Shown here in pieces: positions 55,621 through 64,000 of a DNA stretch of 64,000 nucleotides; the stretch's first letter is position 1, and each line of letters begins with the position of its first letter. The stretch spans positions 1 through 64,000 of the forward strand of contig NZ_SUEG01000005.1 of NCBI RefSeq assembly GCF_005063415.1, read 5' to 3'. The translations under genes and the position numbers were made by a program. The DNA comes from Mesorhizobium sp. Its GTDB lineage: Bacteria > Pseudomonadota > Alphaproteobacteria > Rhizobiales > Rhizobiaceae. The notes below the pieces were generated by a model. It searched no databases. It saw only the letters and a list, made by a program, of their open reading frames with translations, and was not told where the DNA came from.

Positions 55621-56676
55621 CTATTGCGAATCGTTGTCTAGCGTCTGGCACATCTGCGAGTGTTCGGTATAGGGGATACCGACTCCGAAGTACCGCGTGT
55701 GGGTGACGTCAAGGATGCGATTGATCAAGCTAGAGTAGCTGTGTCCGGCTGTCATCGCGGCTATAACGTAAGCGGAGTGCATACTGAGCCCCGGCATCGA
55801 ATTGATCTCCAAGACATAGGGCTGACCGGAGCGATCTATTCGGAGGTCGACGCGGGCATAGTCCCGGCACTGGCAGGCGCGGAACGTCGCAACCGAAATA
55901 TCCCGCAGCGAAGTGGCGAGTCTGCTTCCGATTTGTGCTGGGCAAATCTTCGGCGGCTGCACGGCCGCTAGGTACTTCGCTTCCCAAGTTAAAAGGCGGG
56001 TTTCGCGTTCGCTGAGGTCGAATTCCACCAGGGGCAACACCTCGAGTTCTTCGTTTCCCAGTAGAGAGACATGGATTTCTCGCCCATCGATGTATTCTTC
56101 GACGAGCGCGTCCTGTCCATACTGGGCAACGATCATTTCCACGGCAAGCCTCAAGCCAGCGGGGTCATGTACGAGATGCAATCCGAGGCTGCACTCTTCG
56201 TGACGCGGCTTCACCACCACTGGGAATCGTAAGTCGCTGGTATTCTCGGTTCCGCTACGCATCACGCGAAAGTTGGGCGTCGGCATGCCGCAATCGCGGA
56301 TGAGCCTTTTGGTGATAACCTTGTCGTGCGTCAGCCCGATCCCGAGCGGGCTACATCCAGTGTACGGAACACCGGCCATCTCGAGCATGCCCGGAACGTG
56401 GGTGCAACTATATGCGCCCTGAATTCCCTCCGCTCTGTTGAAGACGATTCCCGAGGGACGGGCCTGCGGATCCGGTGGCATGAACCGCTCGAGGGTAGTG
56501 AGCAGTCCTTTATCGCCCTCACACAGCAGGGTCTCGTGGCCGCCATCTTGTAATGCCTCCACCACCCTCTCCTCTGTCTGGCCGCAGGTTCCCACCGGCC
56601 AAGACTGCGGACAAGGCTGGCCGAACCGGTTGATCACGCCCGTCATATCATTGTTCCACACAACGGCTACACGCAT
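55621..56676 (-). CDS. ATP-grasp ligase related to D-alanine-D-alanine ligase
   Basis: The intact 351-residue protein begins at ATG 56676 with a strong ribosome site (AAGGAG). Its N-terminal domain carries SGIVFNRAEGIQGAYSCTHVPGMLEMAGVPYTG. It then has HDKVITKRLIRDCGMPTPNF, the ATP-grasp lysines and FPVVVKPRHEECSLGLHLV, EEYIDGREIHVSLLG, and the metal site DYARVDLRIDRSGQPYVLEINSMPGLS. It would ligate an amino acid or peptide carboxylate to an amine through an acyl phosphate. It is not next to cell-wall genes, and the VFNRAEGI segment differs from housekeeping Ddl, so another dipeptide-like product is plausible. Composition is AT-richer than the core. Confidence 0.82.
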   Translation of the reverse strand: MRVAVVWNNDMTGVINRFGQPCPQSWPVGTCGQTEERVVEALQDGGHETLLCEGDKGLLTTLERFMPPDPQARPSGIVFNRAEGIQGAYSCTHVPGMLEMAGVPYTGCSPLGIGLTHDKVITKRLIRDCGMPTPNFRVMRSGTENTSDLRFPVVVKPRHEECSLGLHLVHDPAGLRLAVEMIVAQYGQDALVEEYIDGREIHVSLLGNEELEVLPLVEFDLSERETRLLTWEAKYLAAVQPPKICPAQIGSRLATSLRDISVATFRACQCRDYARVDLRIDRSGQPYVLEINSMPGLSMHSAYVIAAMTAGHSYSSLINRILDVTHTRYFGVGIPYTEHSQMCQTLDNDSQ

Positions 56677-57259
56677 GAGCTACTCCTTGGATGTTTGCTG
56701 TCACGTTCATTCACTTGGATCGGGTGCTCCAGGGAACAGCTCTTCTGGGCCCCGCGCGTTCGACTCCAACGGGCGGAAATCGGGATGTTCTTGATCAGCA
56801 AATGCAGCCGGCCTACAAGACAGCGGTTCCGGAAGGCGCTGGTCGTTGCGCTGATTTGAATCATTCGAGCAAGTTTCGTTTAGACCCCCTGGGCTGAAGA
56901 CTTCGAGACCGCCACGGTCGCAACTGATGTTTATCGTGTTCTACGCAATTAGCGTGCCACCCAGCGAGCAAAAGGGCAGACCATGTTTTTCGCGCCGCAA
57001 TGGCGCAACTTGCGCCTCAGTGTGTCAGGCTCCGAACACAAAAGTCTTCAGCCGGACACGGCTCAACACGACAACAGGGACGTGGAATGAGGATGGTCGG
57101 CCTGTGGTGACTCGCTTCATGGAAGAACTCCCATCGCCACGGCGCATCACACATTGCAGGCGAATAGACGCACCGTGGCTCTAGCAGGATCATTTGGACG
57201 CGTACGGGTGATGGGACGGTGCCGAGCCCCAGGTGTGCCGCATGCTCGTCATGACGATC
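56677..57259. other. Region without recognisable gene
   Basis: About 580 bases upstream of the ATP-grasp gene contain only short unsupported frames. The promoter of that gene must lie at the left end. I see no nod box, RNA gene or other landmark. Confidence 0.35.
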
Positions 57260-58039
57260 CCGGCGCTAAAGGTGCGGGAATCGGGCAATGAAGGTCAACG
57301 TCTCCGCCCGACGCTTTGAAGAGAGACATAGACCGCGTTCTTGTGCCAACCGGCGATCTGCGCAACCTTTTCCAGCGAGGTGACTGCACCAGTCGGCCCG
57401 ATCACGCGTAGCGTTCAACGAAACGAATGACCGCAGCCAGAATGCTGGAGTCGGCGCCACGGCCGACCCGAATCACAAGGCCGCCGATCTCAAGCTCGAT
57501 CGCACCGACCTCACCGACCACCTTCTGCTTCCGTGGTTGTCTTGGGCGCTGCGCCTGGCGGCTTGTCATGGGCTTCCAGGAACAGATCCACGAACAGGGC
57601 TTCCAGCGCGTCCTTGTCCTAACGGATCTTGTGATAGCGCGTCGGCGCCCCAGCGCGGCCGTGCTCCAGCCGGTTCAGCGTCGACTTGCCGGCTAGGACG
57701 CCCGCAATCGGAGCGCTTCGGCGTCAGGCTTTCCGACAAGAGCGCCAGCACCGGGTAGTGGCGAGGCGTATCGTGATCGTCGACGTCCTCGTAACCAAGC
57801 GCGATTGCCGCGATGCGCTGTCCGACCAGCGTCTAGACACTGTGCACCGTGCAATCCGAATCGCGGTGGTCGATGAAGCAAGCGGCCACCCGGTCGAAAA
57901 GGCCGATAGCCCCGTGGGCGTGGCGAAGCAGCAAGGCCCCGGCATCCGAGGTGATCGCCCCACCGTCGAAACCGGCGACAACTTTGTGGTCGTCGAAGCC
58001 TTCAAATTCAAGCTGGTCAGAGATACAGTGTGTTTGCAT
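57260..58039 (-). mobile_element. IS1380-family insertion sequence remnant
   Basis: The minus strand carries VVAGFDGGAITSDAGALLLRHAHGAIGLFDRVAACFIDH, the N-terminus of IS1380 transposases, starting at 58039. In another frame LVGQRIAAIALGYEDVDDHD and HYPVLALLSES follow. Farther left, isolated pieces such as the AETLTFIARFPHL end are recognisable near 57270. Several frameshifts and a large central deletion remain between. It separates the ATP-grasp gene from the methyltransferase gene. Confidence 0.65.
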
Positions 58040-58476
58040 CGGACCCCGTCCTTGGATCTGATAACTCTTTGTTGCAAGAGCGGTTTCTCAGATTCTCGGG
58101 GCCGATGCACCCCTCACTTTGAGATATTCAAGCTAGCCGTGTCGTCAGCCTCGTAGCTCTGCGCTAGATCCGCAGCTTCGCCTGTGTAGGCCACTTGCGT
58201 CGCCGGCCGGAGCCGGTGAACACGTCGAACCGGCGAACCGGACTTAAGGGTAAGCTCTGGATTCATCATATGCCGTGACGTGGCTGAGCCATTCTGGTTG
58301 ATGGGTGCACCGCCGGCTCAGCAGAGTGCGTCGTCCAAATCTGAACGCCCCTCCCGCGAAGCAATCTGCGGCGACCGATATCAACCGAGAAGATGACCCT
58401 GGACCCGGCATAGGCGCCCACGTAAAGATACTTGACTCAGTCAACGAGATTAATCGACCTCCATCACGTCACCGGA
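58040..58476. other. Region without recognisable gene, with a short palindrome
   Basis: No supported gene is present. TTGACTCAGTCAA at 58432-58444 is a perfect-armed 13-bp palindrome, like the one in front of the MarR-GNAT gene at 25808. It lies 33 bases downstream of the methyltransferase stop codon, so a regulatory role here is unclear. Confidence 0.35.
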
Positions 58477-59214
58477 CTACAGGCTGGTTCGGCGGTAAAC
58501 GGAGATATGACGTTTGGACCCATCAGTGAACGCACCTTTCGCCCAATCTCCCCATCGCTCCGCCTGCTCAAGCCCTACGCATTCGGCCATGGTATCCAGC
58601 TCTTGGTGATAGACGTACCGGAGGCGTTGTGGGAAACGTCTGACCGATGTACCAGAAAACCAGAGGATGGTTGAAATCAAGTTCTGGTTTAGTGGGTCGT
58701 GGACATCCGCATTGATGAGTGTATTCTCATAATCCACGAGCGTAGTGGTAGTCTTCTGGCCGTTGATAAAATGACTTAGGGCCGGAACGTACAATTCTAT
58801 GACCAATGTCCCATCGTCATCTAGTGCCTCGGCGGCACAGCGGAGCCCAGCTATTTGCGCTTCGCGCGTGGACAGCAGCGTGAAAGTGCCATGAACACAA
58901 TACACCAAATTGTAGCGTTGCTCTGAGCTGAAATCGGCAATATCCCCCTTCCAAGCCTTGATCAGATCGGTGCGCTTGGCGAGAAGTTTCAACATACTGT
59001 CCGAATTGTCGACACCCTCCACCCTGACGCCGCGCTCGCTCAACGGCACCGCTACGCGTCCGTCGCCAATACCCAGTTCAAGAGCGCTCCCTCCGCTGCA
59101 ATATCGCTCGAGAAAGGCGGCAGTCTCGTCTGCCTCAGCGCCTTTACCTCGCATGGTGGTGATTTTCTCGTAAAACAAAGCCCAATTTTCGTCATAGCTG
59201 AACTCTTTTGTCAT
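58477..59214 (-). CDS. Class I SAM-dependent methyltransferase
   Basis: The 245-residue protein starts at ATG 59214 after GGAGAG. The SAM-binding core is clear: GGSALELGIGDGRVAVPLSERG (motif I), VEGVDNSDSMLKLLAKR, the Asp in WKGDIADF, YNLVYCVHGTFTLLSTRE and EALDDDGTLVIEL. The C-terminal half (FSGTSVRRFPQRLRYVYHQELDTMAECVGL) is a small-molecule methyltransferase type. The base composition is distinctly AT-rich compared with core genes, suggesting acquisition. It stands between IS fragments; the ATP-grasp gene about 1.8 kb away on the same strand is its only intact neighbour. The substrate is unknown. Confidence 0.85.
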   Translation of the reverse strand: MTKEFSYDENWALFYEKITTMRGKGAEADETAAFLERYCSGGSALELGIGDGRVAVPLSERGVRVEGVDNSDSMLKLLAKRTDLIKAWKGDIADFSSEQRYNLVYCVHGTFTLLSTREAQIAGLRCAAEALDDDGTLVIELYVPALSHFINGQKTTTTLVDYENTLINADVHDPLNQNLISTILWFSGTSVRRFPQRLRYVYHQELDTMAECVGLEQAERWGDWAKGAFTDGSKRHISVYRRTSL

Positions 59215-59690
59215 AGTTTATCTCTCCAGAAGTTGCGCTTGGCAATAGTCCCTGCTCTCCCATAGTTCGTATTGAACTGACCCCCTTCCTAGGTGAGCCT
59301 CGCTTTTCAAAACGCAAGCGCTATGCCAACTTGAAAAGCGATTTTCAGTGCCGGCGCGTGGCTATCGCCACGCCTTTTTCCGGCCCTGCCGCAGGCCGGA
59401 GTTACCGCCCCCACTCCGTGTACTGGACGCAGTGCCTTCGCGACGCATTTCACCTTCGAAAGTCGGAAGCCGCACAAAAAATTGTGTCGTTGCAAACAGA
59501 TGGCTCGGACTCGATGCCATGCACCTCGTTCTTCACTCGCGTGCGATGCCGCACGACTTGGTTGCGCCGCGCGACGAGGCGAGGAAGCCATTCCCGGTGC
59601 CCCTGTCCCGGATGGTCGCACCATACGCCGAAAATTGATCATCTCCAGCGGGGGAACGGGCCACACCGTCATGATCATACCGGTTACGGA
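59215..59690. other. Region without recognisable gene
   Basis: The left end must contain the methyltransferase promoter. The rest has overlapping open frames without family features. It may include eroded upstream parts of the IS256 fragment that follows. Confidence 0.3.
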
Positions 59691-59691
59691 C

Positions 59692-59849
59692 ATGTTGGAG
59701 CGGCTAAACCAGGAGATCAAGCGGCGCACCCTGATCGTTCGCATCTTCCCCAACCCGCAGAGCTGTTTGCGGCTGGTCGGGCATTGGCGGTGGAGATTCA
59801 CGAGATGTGGCGCGACAATCTGGATGAGACGGCGTATTGCCTCACGTAA
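59692..59849 (+). mobile_element. IS256-family transposase, C-terminal fragment
   Basis: DMLERLNQEIKRRTLIVRIFPNPQSCLRLV is the conserved region around the catalytic Glu of IS256/Mutator transposases. After a one-base slip near 59785, RALAVEIHEMWRDNLDETAY follows, giving the usual C-terminal continuation. Only about 50 codons remain; the DDE core upstream is missing. Confidence 0.7.
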
Positions 59850-59973
59850 CGATGTTCCTCGAGATTCGACCGTTGCCTCATCCATCTTGCTCCCGGCTTG
59901 GGCTAAGGAGGCCGGGCGCGGAGATGGCCGGGGTTTCGCAGCGCCCGGCCTCCTTAGCGAGCGCCACGGCGCC

Positions 59974-60810
59974 TCAGTGTGGCCCTGCGATCTCCAGGAT
60001 CGGCGGCTCCTTGTTCAAGGGGCCAAACAGCAGCGCGTCCGCCTGTTCGCTGCGCCAGACCTTCAGCCGACGCTGAAGTGTTCGAAGCAGTTTGTCCGGG
60101 TAATCGCCGGGATACTCGGCCTGCAGTCGTGACAGAAGTTCGCTGCCGGTTCGCCATGGTTCGGCTTCGAACCAATTTCGTAAGTCCGCAGTCGCCTTGA
60201 CGAGAGGGTCAGGACGCCGCCGCCCCCTTTTGGCTTTCACAATCGGGCGATCCGTCGGCCGGATAGCTCCGTCCTTCCAAGCAGTCCGCAAACTCGCCCG
60301 GAAAAGGTCGATTGGCTGAGCTGTTCCGTCAGGGCGCATGGCCGGCGGAGTATCGGCAAGCGCAGCGAGTCGCTCCTGCACGGCACGGATATCGCGCAAT
60401 AGCAGGACAGGATCGAGCCCGGCGTAGATTTCCTGCAGACGGGAGCGGACTGCATCTGAGGTGCGAGGGTCGGCAACCAGACGCTGATGCGGCGTAGCTG
60501 GCGGACTATACGTCTTGCGCACACGCGCGCCGTCGCGCTGCTTCGCGATCAACTTGAACGATGGCTGAAAAAAGTTAACGAACAGCCGCGCTGACCGGTA
60601 GAGCTTCGCTAGCCGCGTGGCGCCTCCAGCCCCTCGAACCGACGATATCCGACCATCCCTACGCACCACGGCGCCATTCTTCTGCTCGACAAAGGCCTGG
60701 TCATTCGTACGCCTCCGGCGAAGGCCGCCTTGCTTGAGGATGGCACGGTAGCGAGGCTGCGCTCTTAAGGTCGTCCTTACGAGCGAAGTTAGCAGCACAG
60801 CATGAGCCAT
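59974..60810 (-). pseudogene. Integrase-core transposase, C-terminal part only
   Basis: From about 60735 leftward the frame reads NDQAFVEQKNGAVVRR (catalytic Glu region of a DDE integrase), then LYRSARLFVNFFQPSFKLI and PPATPHQRLVADPRTSD. Further on are DPVLLLRDIRAVQERL and PWRTGSELLSRLQAEYPGDYPDKLLRTLQRRLKVWR. This matches the C-terminal half of large integrase-type transposases found in Proteobacteria. The N-terminal half with the two catalytic Asp residues is missing; the IS66 element begins immediately beyond, so its insertion or an associated deletion probably truncated it. The first ~25 codons are likely unrelated sequence. Confidence 0.65.
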
Positions 60811-61154
60811 GTGACGTTATTGACCGGGCCGGAGCGGCGGCGTCGTTGGAGTGAAGTGGATCAGTGCGGATACTGGCCGCGGCATTCGCGCCCGGGGCCA
60901 CGGTGACGGCCGTGGCGCGTCAGTACGATGTCGCGACCAGCCTGATCTATAAGTGGCGCCGCACGGTGAGAGCCCGCGAGACGGGCTTTGCCGAAGTTGT
61001 CGTGGCTCCCGATGAGCCTGTCGCCGTTTCGCGGCCGGCGGCATCCCCAGCGGTGATCGAGCTGGAGGTCGCCGGCAAGGTGCGGCTGCGGATTCCGCTG
61101 ACCACGCCGCCGGCACTGGCGGCGGCGATGGTGAAGGCGCTGGGCGTTTCATGA
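60802..61154 (+). pseudogene. tnpA: IS66 accessory protein TnpA, frameshifted
   Basis: The ATG at 60802 begins SHVTLLTGPERRRRWSEVDQ, the expected TnpA N-terminus. A two-base insertion near 60861 throws the frame. The rest continues as RILAAAFAPGATVTAVARQYDVATSLIYKWRR, the TnpA helix-turn-helix, and ends PPALAAAMVKALGVS at 61154. Together they make a full-length IS66 OrfA. Its stop overlaps the tnpB start by four bases, as in intact IS66 elements. Confidence 0.72.
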
Positions 61155-61468
61155 TCCCGTTCCCGAGCCAGGTGCGGATCTGGTTGGCGGTCGGCCGGAC
61201 CGATATGCGTCGTGGGATGCAAGGCCTCGCTCTGCAAGTTCAGGAGGCGTTGGGCCGGGATCCGCATGCCGGCGATATTTATGTCTTCCGCGGCCGCAGC
61301 GGCAACCTGATCAAGATTATCTGGCATGATAGGCTCGGCATGTCGCTGTATGCAAAACGGCTCGAGAAGGGCCGGTTTCTGTGGCCATCGCCGGGCACGG
61401 TTTCCATATCACCGGCGCAGCTCGCCTACATGCTCGACGGGATCGATTGGCGCAACCCTGTCGCCGGC
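61151..61468 (+). pseudogene. tnpB: IS66 accessory protein TnpB, 3' end lost at a deletion junction
   Basis: The frame reads VRIWLAVGRTDMRRGMQGLALQVQE, GDIYVFRGRSGNLIKIIWHD, LEKGRFLWP and YMLDGIDWRNPV, which is nearly the entire TnpB (IS66 Orf2). Immediately after GIDWRNPVAG, at about 61466, the sequence jumps into the tnpC coding region in a different frame. The open frame therefore continues to 61852 with nonsense. Only the last few TnpB residues are lost. Confidence 0.78.
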
Positions 61469-61910
61469 CCAACGCCACGCCGTGCGCCAAGAGCGGAGCA
61501 TGCCGCTGGTCACCGAACTCGAGTGCTGGATGATCGAGACACGCGACAAGCTCTCGCGCGGGCACGACCTGACCAAGGCCTTCAACTACATGCTGCGCCG
61601 CTGGTCATCCTTCACCCGGTTCCTCGACGATGGGCGGATCTGCCTATCCAACAATGCAGCCGAGCGAGCCCTGCGCGGCATCGCTCTCGGAAGAAAGTCC
61701 TGGCTGTTCTGCGGTTCCGATCGCGGCGGACAGCGCGCGGCCATTCTCTACAGCCTGATCGTCAGCGCCAAGATGAACGATATCGACCCGCAGGCCTGGC
61801 TCGCCGACGTCCTCGCCCGACTGCCCGCCTATCCGGCCCATCGGATCGATGATTTGCTGCCGTGGAATTGGAGATCCGCAAAATTGCGGACCCAACCAGC
61901 TGCGGCCTGA
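61468..61910 (+). pseudogene. tnpC: IS66 transposase TnpC, C-terminal fragment
   Basis: The fragment begins at RHAVRQERSMPLVTELECWM and continues with WSSFTRFLDDGRICLSNNAAERALRGIALGRKSWLFCGSDRGGQRAA, the conserved NN.AER..R motif and catalytic C-terminus of IS66 transposases. The IS66_C tail LPAYPAHRIDDLLPWNW ends at 61910. The first two thirds, including zinc finger and first catalytic residues, are deleted together with the end of tnpB. Confidence 0.8.
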
Positions 61911-61912
61911 TC

Positions 61913-62146
61913 ATGCAGCGCAATAAGGTGCATCACGTCTACACCGTCGAACGTGTCGCCAGGGACCTCGGCGTCAGCGAAGCGCTCATCCAGGAACTGA
62001 CCCTCGGTCTCGAGCCCGAGGACGGCGTCATCTGGGTGTACGGCGCCAACGATGACGACGGGATCTTGGCCTTCACCGATCAAGGCTTCGAGGAAGTCAA
62101 ACTCCTCCTCGAAGAATATCATCGCGTCTCCCCATCGAAAGCTTGA
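61913..62146 (+). CDS. Small IS66-associated hypothetical protein
   Basis: The 77-residue frame starts at ATG 61913, two bases after tnpC (an in-frame GTG at 61862 would extend it). HHVYTVERVARDLGVSEALIQEL looks like a short helix-turn-helix; EPEDGVIWVYGANDDDGILAFTDQGFEEVKLLLEEY follows. Similar small genes follow tnpC in many rhizobial IS66 elements. Function is unknown. The frame is intact. Confidence 0.6.
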   Translation: MQRNKVHHVYTVERVARDLGVSEALIQELTLGLEPEDGVIWVYGANDDDGILAFTDQGFEEVKLLLEEYHRVSPSKA

Positions 62147-62328
62147 CCCCAGCGCTCCGGTGCTCAGGTTCTCATGGCCACCATATACGCACGTCTGCGG
62201 TCTTCACCGGATGCGTACTTTGTTTCCGCTCATAGTCAAGTTCTTGAATCCACCGTTCGGCGAACGCTAATTTAGGGATATATAAACTATCATCAATCTA
62301 GAGTGCTCTCCAGAAAGAGGGCATCTCC

Positions 62329-63534
62329 ATGCCGAAACTGAAATATCTGCTGCTCAACCGGCGGGGGAACTTTGCTGTGGCAGCCGCCTTAATGGCTGTT
62401 CCTCTAGGCTTGGCCTTAGGCCTCAGTATCGACTTTACCAATGCCGTCGTATGGAAATCCAAGTTGCAAGAAATAGCCGATTCGGCGGCTATTGCCGCCG
62501 TCGAAAATCACGAAGCCAACGAACAAGCCGTCCAGGTGGCGAAGGACTGGGCACTTGCAAATCGCTCCTTTGTGATCGATCTCGCGGTCGACGCGAACAT
62601 CAGCACGCCTGCCTATGCATTGCGGGAGGTGGTAGTCGAAATCTCAGCCAGAATGCCGACCCTCTTCATGAACCTTGCCGGAATTCAGACGATAGAGCTT
62701 CACGTGGCGGCAACAGCTCGAAAATCTGCGCCAGATTACTGCATTTATGCCCTCGATCCGGACTCCGACGGGACAATGGCGGTGATTGGCTCGGGGGGGG
62801 TATCCGTTTCAAACTGCGGCGTTCAGGTGAACTCCTCGAGCGCGAACGCGCTGAGGCACGTTGGGACTGGAAAGATCGTCGCCGGAAAAATCTCGGTCGT
62901 GGGCGACTATCAAGGAGGCGGCTACAGTGTGGTACCGAAAACGAACCAACCTCTGCTAGCCGACCCGCTGGTCGACATACCAGAGCCTGTTCCTCCGAGA
63001 GGTTGTGATTATAACAACCAGATACTTTCCGGTGTTACTATACCGGCCGGTCGGGTGTTCTGTGGAAGCATCAGCTTTGACGGAGACGTGATTCTCTCTC
63101 CGGGAGTTCACTACTTTCACAAAGCGGTGGTGAGCGTCGATAGCAATGCGGATCTCAAGGGCGACGAAGTCACCATTTATCTTGACTCGGGGTCCAGCAT
63201 GATTCAATCGCCGGGAAATGGTTCTGTCCGGCTATCGGCTCCCAAGGATGGAATCTATGCCGGGCTCGCTATATTTGGATCTCGCGAACTTTCGGACGCT
63301 ACACCAGCGCTGTCATTTTCAGGAAATAAGAATTACCGCATTGATGGAACAATATACTTGCCACGCCATCGAATTCGGATGAAGGGAACGCATGATTTCA
63401 AATTGATAGCCAAAATAGGTTGGATTGTCGCCTGGCAGTTCCTTCACACAGGTAATTCGAGCGTGAGCCTAGATATCTCGGGCACCCCCCCACCCAACGG
63501 TCTCGGAAATTCAGCAATAGTGTTGTTTCGGTAA
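62329..63534 (+). CDS. TadG-like (TadE/G family) pilus-assembly-related protein
   Basis: The 401-residue protein has an N-terminal segment RRGNFAVAAALMAVPLGLALGLSIDFTNAV, a single membrane anchor. KLQEIADSAAIAAVE follows, the TadE/TadG hallmark. A long extracytoplasmic part contains CIYALDPDSDGTMAVIGSGGVSVSNCGVQVNSSS and beta-strand-rich repeats to the end. Tad pili build adhesive Flp fibres, but no other tad gene is in the window. The gene is AT-rich compared with the core, follows IS66 directly and has a fair ribosome site (GAGGGCATCTCC). Confidence 0.82.
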   Translation: MPKLKYLLLNRRGNFAVAAALMAVPLGLALGLSIDFTNAVVWKSKLQEIADSAAIAAVENHEANEQAVQVAKDWALANRSFVIDLAVDANISTPAYALREVVVEISARMPTLFMNLAGIQTIELHVAATARKSAPDYCIYALDPDSDGTMAVIGSGGVSVSNCGVQVNSSSANALRHVGTGKIVAGKISVVGDYQGGGYSVVPKTNQPLLADPLVDIPEPVPPRGCDYNNQILSGVTIPAGRVFCGSISFDGDVILSPGVHYFHKAVVSVDSNADLKGDEVTIYLDSGSSMIQSPGNGSVRLSAPKDGIYAGLAIFGSRELSDATPALSFSGNKNYRIDGTIYLPRHRIRMKGTHDFKLIAKIGWIVAWQFLHTGNSSVSLDISGTPPPNGLGNSAIVLFR

Positions 63535-64000
63535 GACGACAGGGGTGTGACTGAGCCTTGCGGCGAGTGCTGGCGCGCCCCTTATCAAGGTGGCGCACGG
63601 AAAGCTGCGTCTCCGCAGCGCGTCACCTAGCATGCTCCTCTGAGAATTCGGCGCTGGTTCAACGACGAGATCCGCAATCACTTTTGAGATCGTCTGGTTG
63701 GGACCGATCATGATTTTGAAGACCGAAACCATCTGCTCGAAGGCTGGTTACCCATCCGTCGAGCTCAACGGCTCATGGTTGGGGAGATGGTGATGCAGCA
63801 CCTCGCCAAGGTTTCGCTTGTCGAACGTCTGGCCACAGACAGGGCAGAGTCGACTTGAGCTTTTCGCTAATCAACCCTGCCAGTCCGCCTCACGACAGCG
63901 GACAAAAGGGCTGCCCAACGGTCCCACCTGAGCCGTCCGACCTGGGAGCTTTGGCTTTTGCGCTGAGCACGGACCCTCGGCAGGGCCGACTATCGAGCAA
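63535..64000. other. Right-end region without intact gene
   Basis: The last 466 bases contain only short frames. The single recognisable piece is a small zinc-ribbon fragment listed separately. A gene starting beyond the right edge cannot be excluded. Confidence 0.3.
63748..63864 (-). pseudogene. Zinc-ribbon fragment (CPVCGQTF) remnant
   Basis: The minus strand encodes SSSRLCPVCGQTFDKRNLGEVLHHHLPNHEPL, ending at TAA 63748-63750. A stop codon a few residues before and no start codon suggest a truncated copy. The CPVC pair plus HHH and H could bind zinc. I have the impression that similar small proteins occur in rhizobia, but this needs a database search. Confidence 0.35.

Noticed and set aside
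28164-64000. nod boxes, NifA upstream activator sites and nif or nod genes
   Set aside because: No nod-box-like array and no nif or nod coding sequence was found; the symbiosis-island label therefore rests on cofactor, quorum-sensing and mobile-element content only.

Overview
The window looks like the chromosome of a Mesorhizobium (Rhizobiales, Alphaproteobacteria). The left part is GC-rich and shows typical rhizobial gene order and proteins: an RluB-type synthase divergent from tadA, ileS, ribF, an emr efflux operon and a CIRCE-controlled groESL. The right part resembles a Mesorhizobium symbiosis-island type region: pan, nad and bio cofactor genes, luxR-luxI, ardC, many decayed genes and many insertion-sequence remnants. 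This assignment is inference from gene content; no nod, nif, integrase or tRNA gene is visible here.

Layout. 1-28.1 kb is a well-ordered core region of intact housekeeping, envelope, signalling and efflux genes, with a RES/Xre toxin-antitoxin pair. It ends at groEL and a strong rho-independent terminator (28032-28064). From 28.1 kb the character changes. ardC sits below a hairpin-rich leader; a DsbA-like gene, a dctA transporter gene and a Crp-like regulator are all broken; a few small hypothetical genes survive. 35.0-36.5 kb holds a luxR-luxI quorum-sensing pair with a lux-box-like palindrome between them. 36.6-49.9 kb is an intact cofactor block: panBC and nadQ are divergent, then nadABC and bioBFDAZ run rightward, most of them overlapping by a few bases, and an MFS exporter follows. 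50.1-62.1 kb is an insertion-sequence graveyard (hemN pseudogene, IS481, two IS110, IS1380, IS256, an integrase fragment, IS66). Two intact AT-richer genes survive inside it: a D-Ala-D-Ala-ligase-like ATP-grasp enzyme and a SAM methyltransferase. An orphan TadG-like gene closes the window.

How the genes work together. The pan-nad-bio block would let a recipient make pantothenate, NAD and most of biotin from simple precursors. NadQ very likely represses nadABC through a palindrome overlapping the nadA promoter. BioZ supplies the pimeloyl-type precursor, so BioC/BioH are not needed. LuxR/LuxI probably auto-induce, and in this kind of island they are plausible regulators of transfer. ardC fits protection of incoming DNA. 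The most interesting leads are the ATP-grasp/methyltransferase pair, the hairpin leader of ardC, the sigma-54 promoter left in front of a wrecked dctA, and a 124-nt imperfect palindrome between emrA and emrB.
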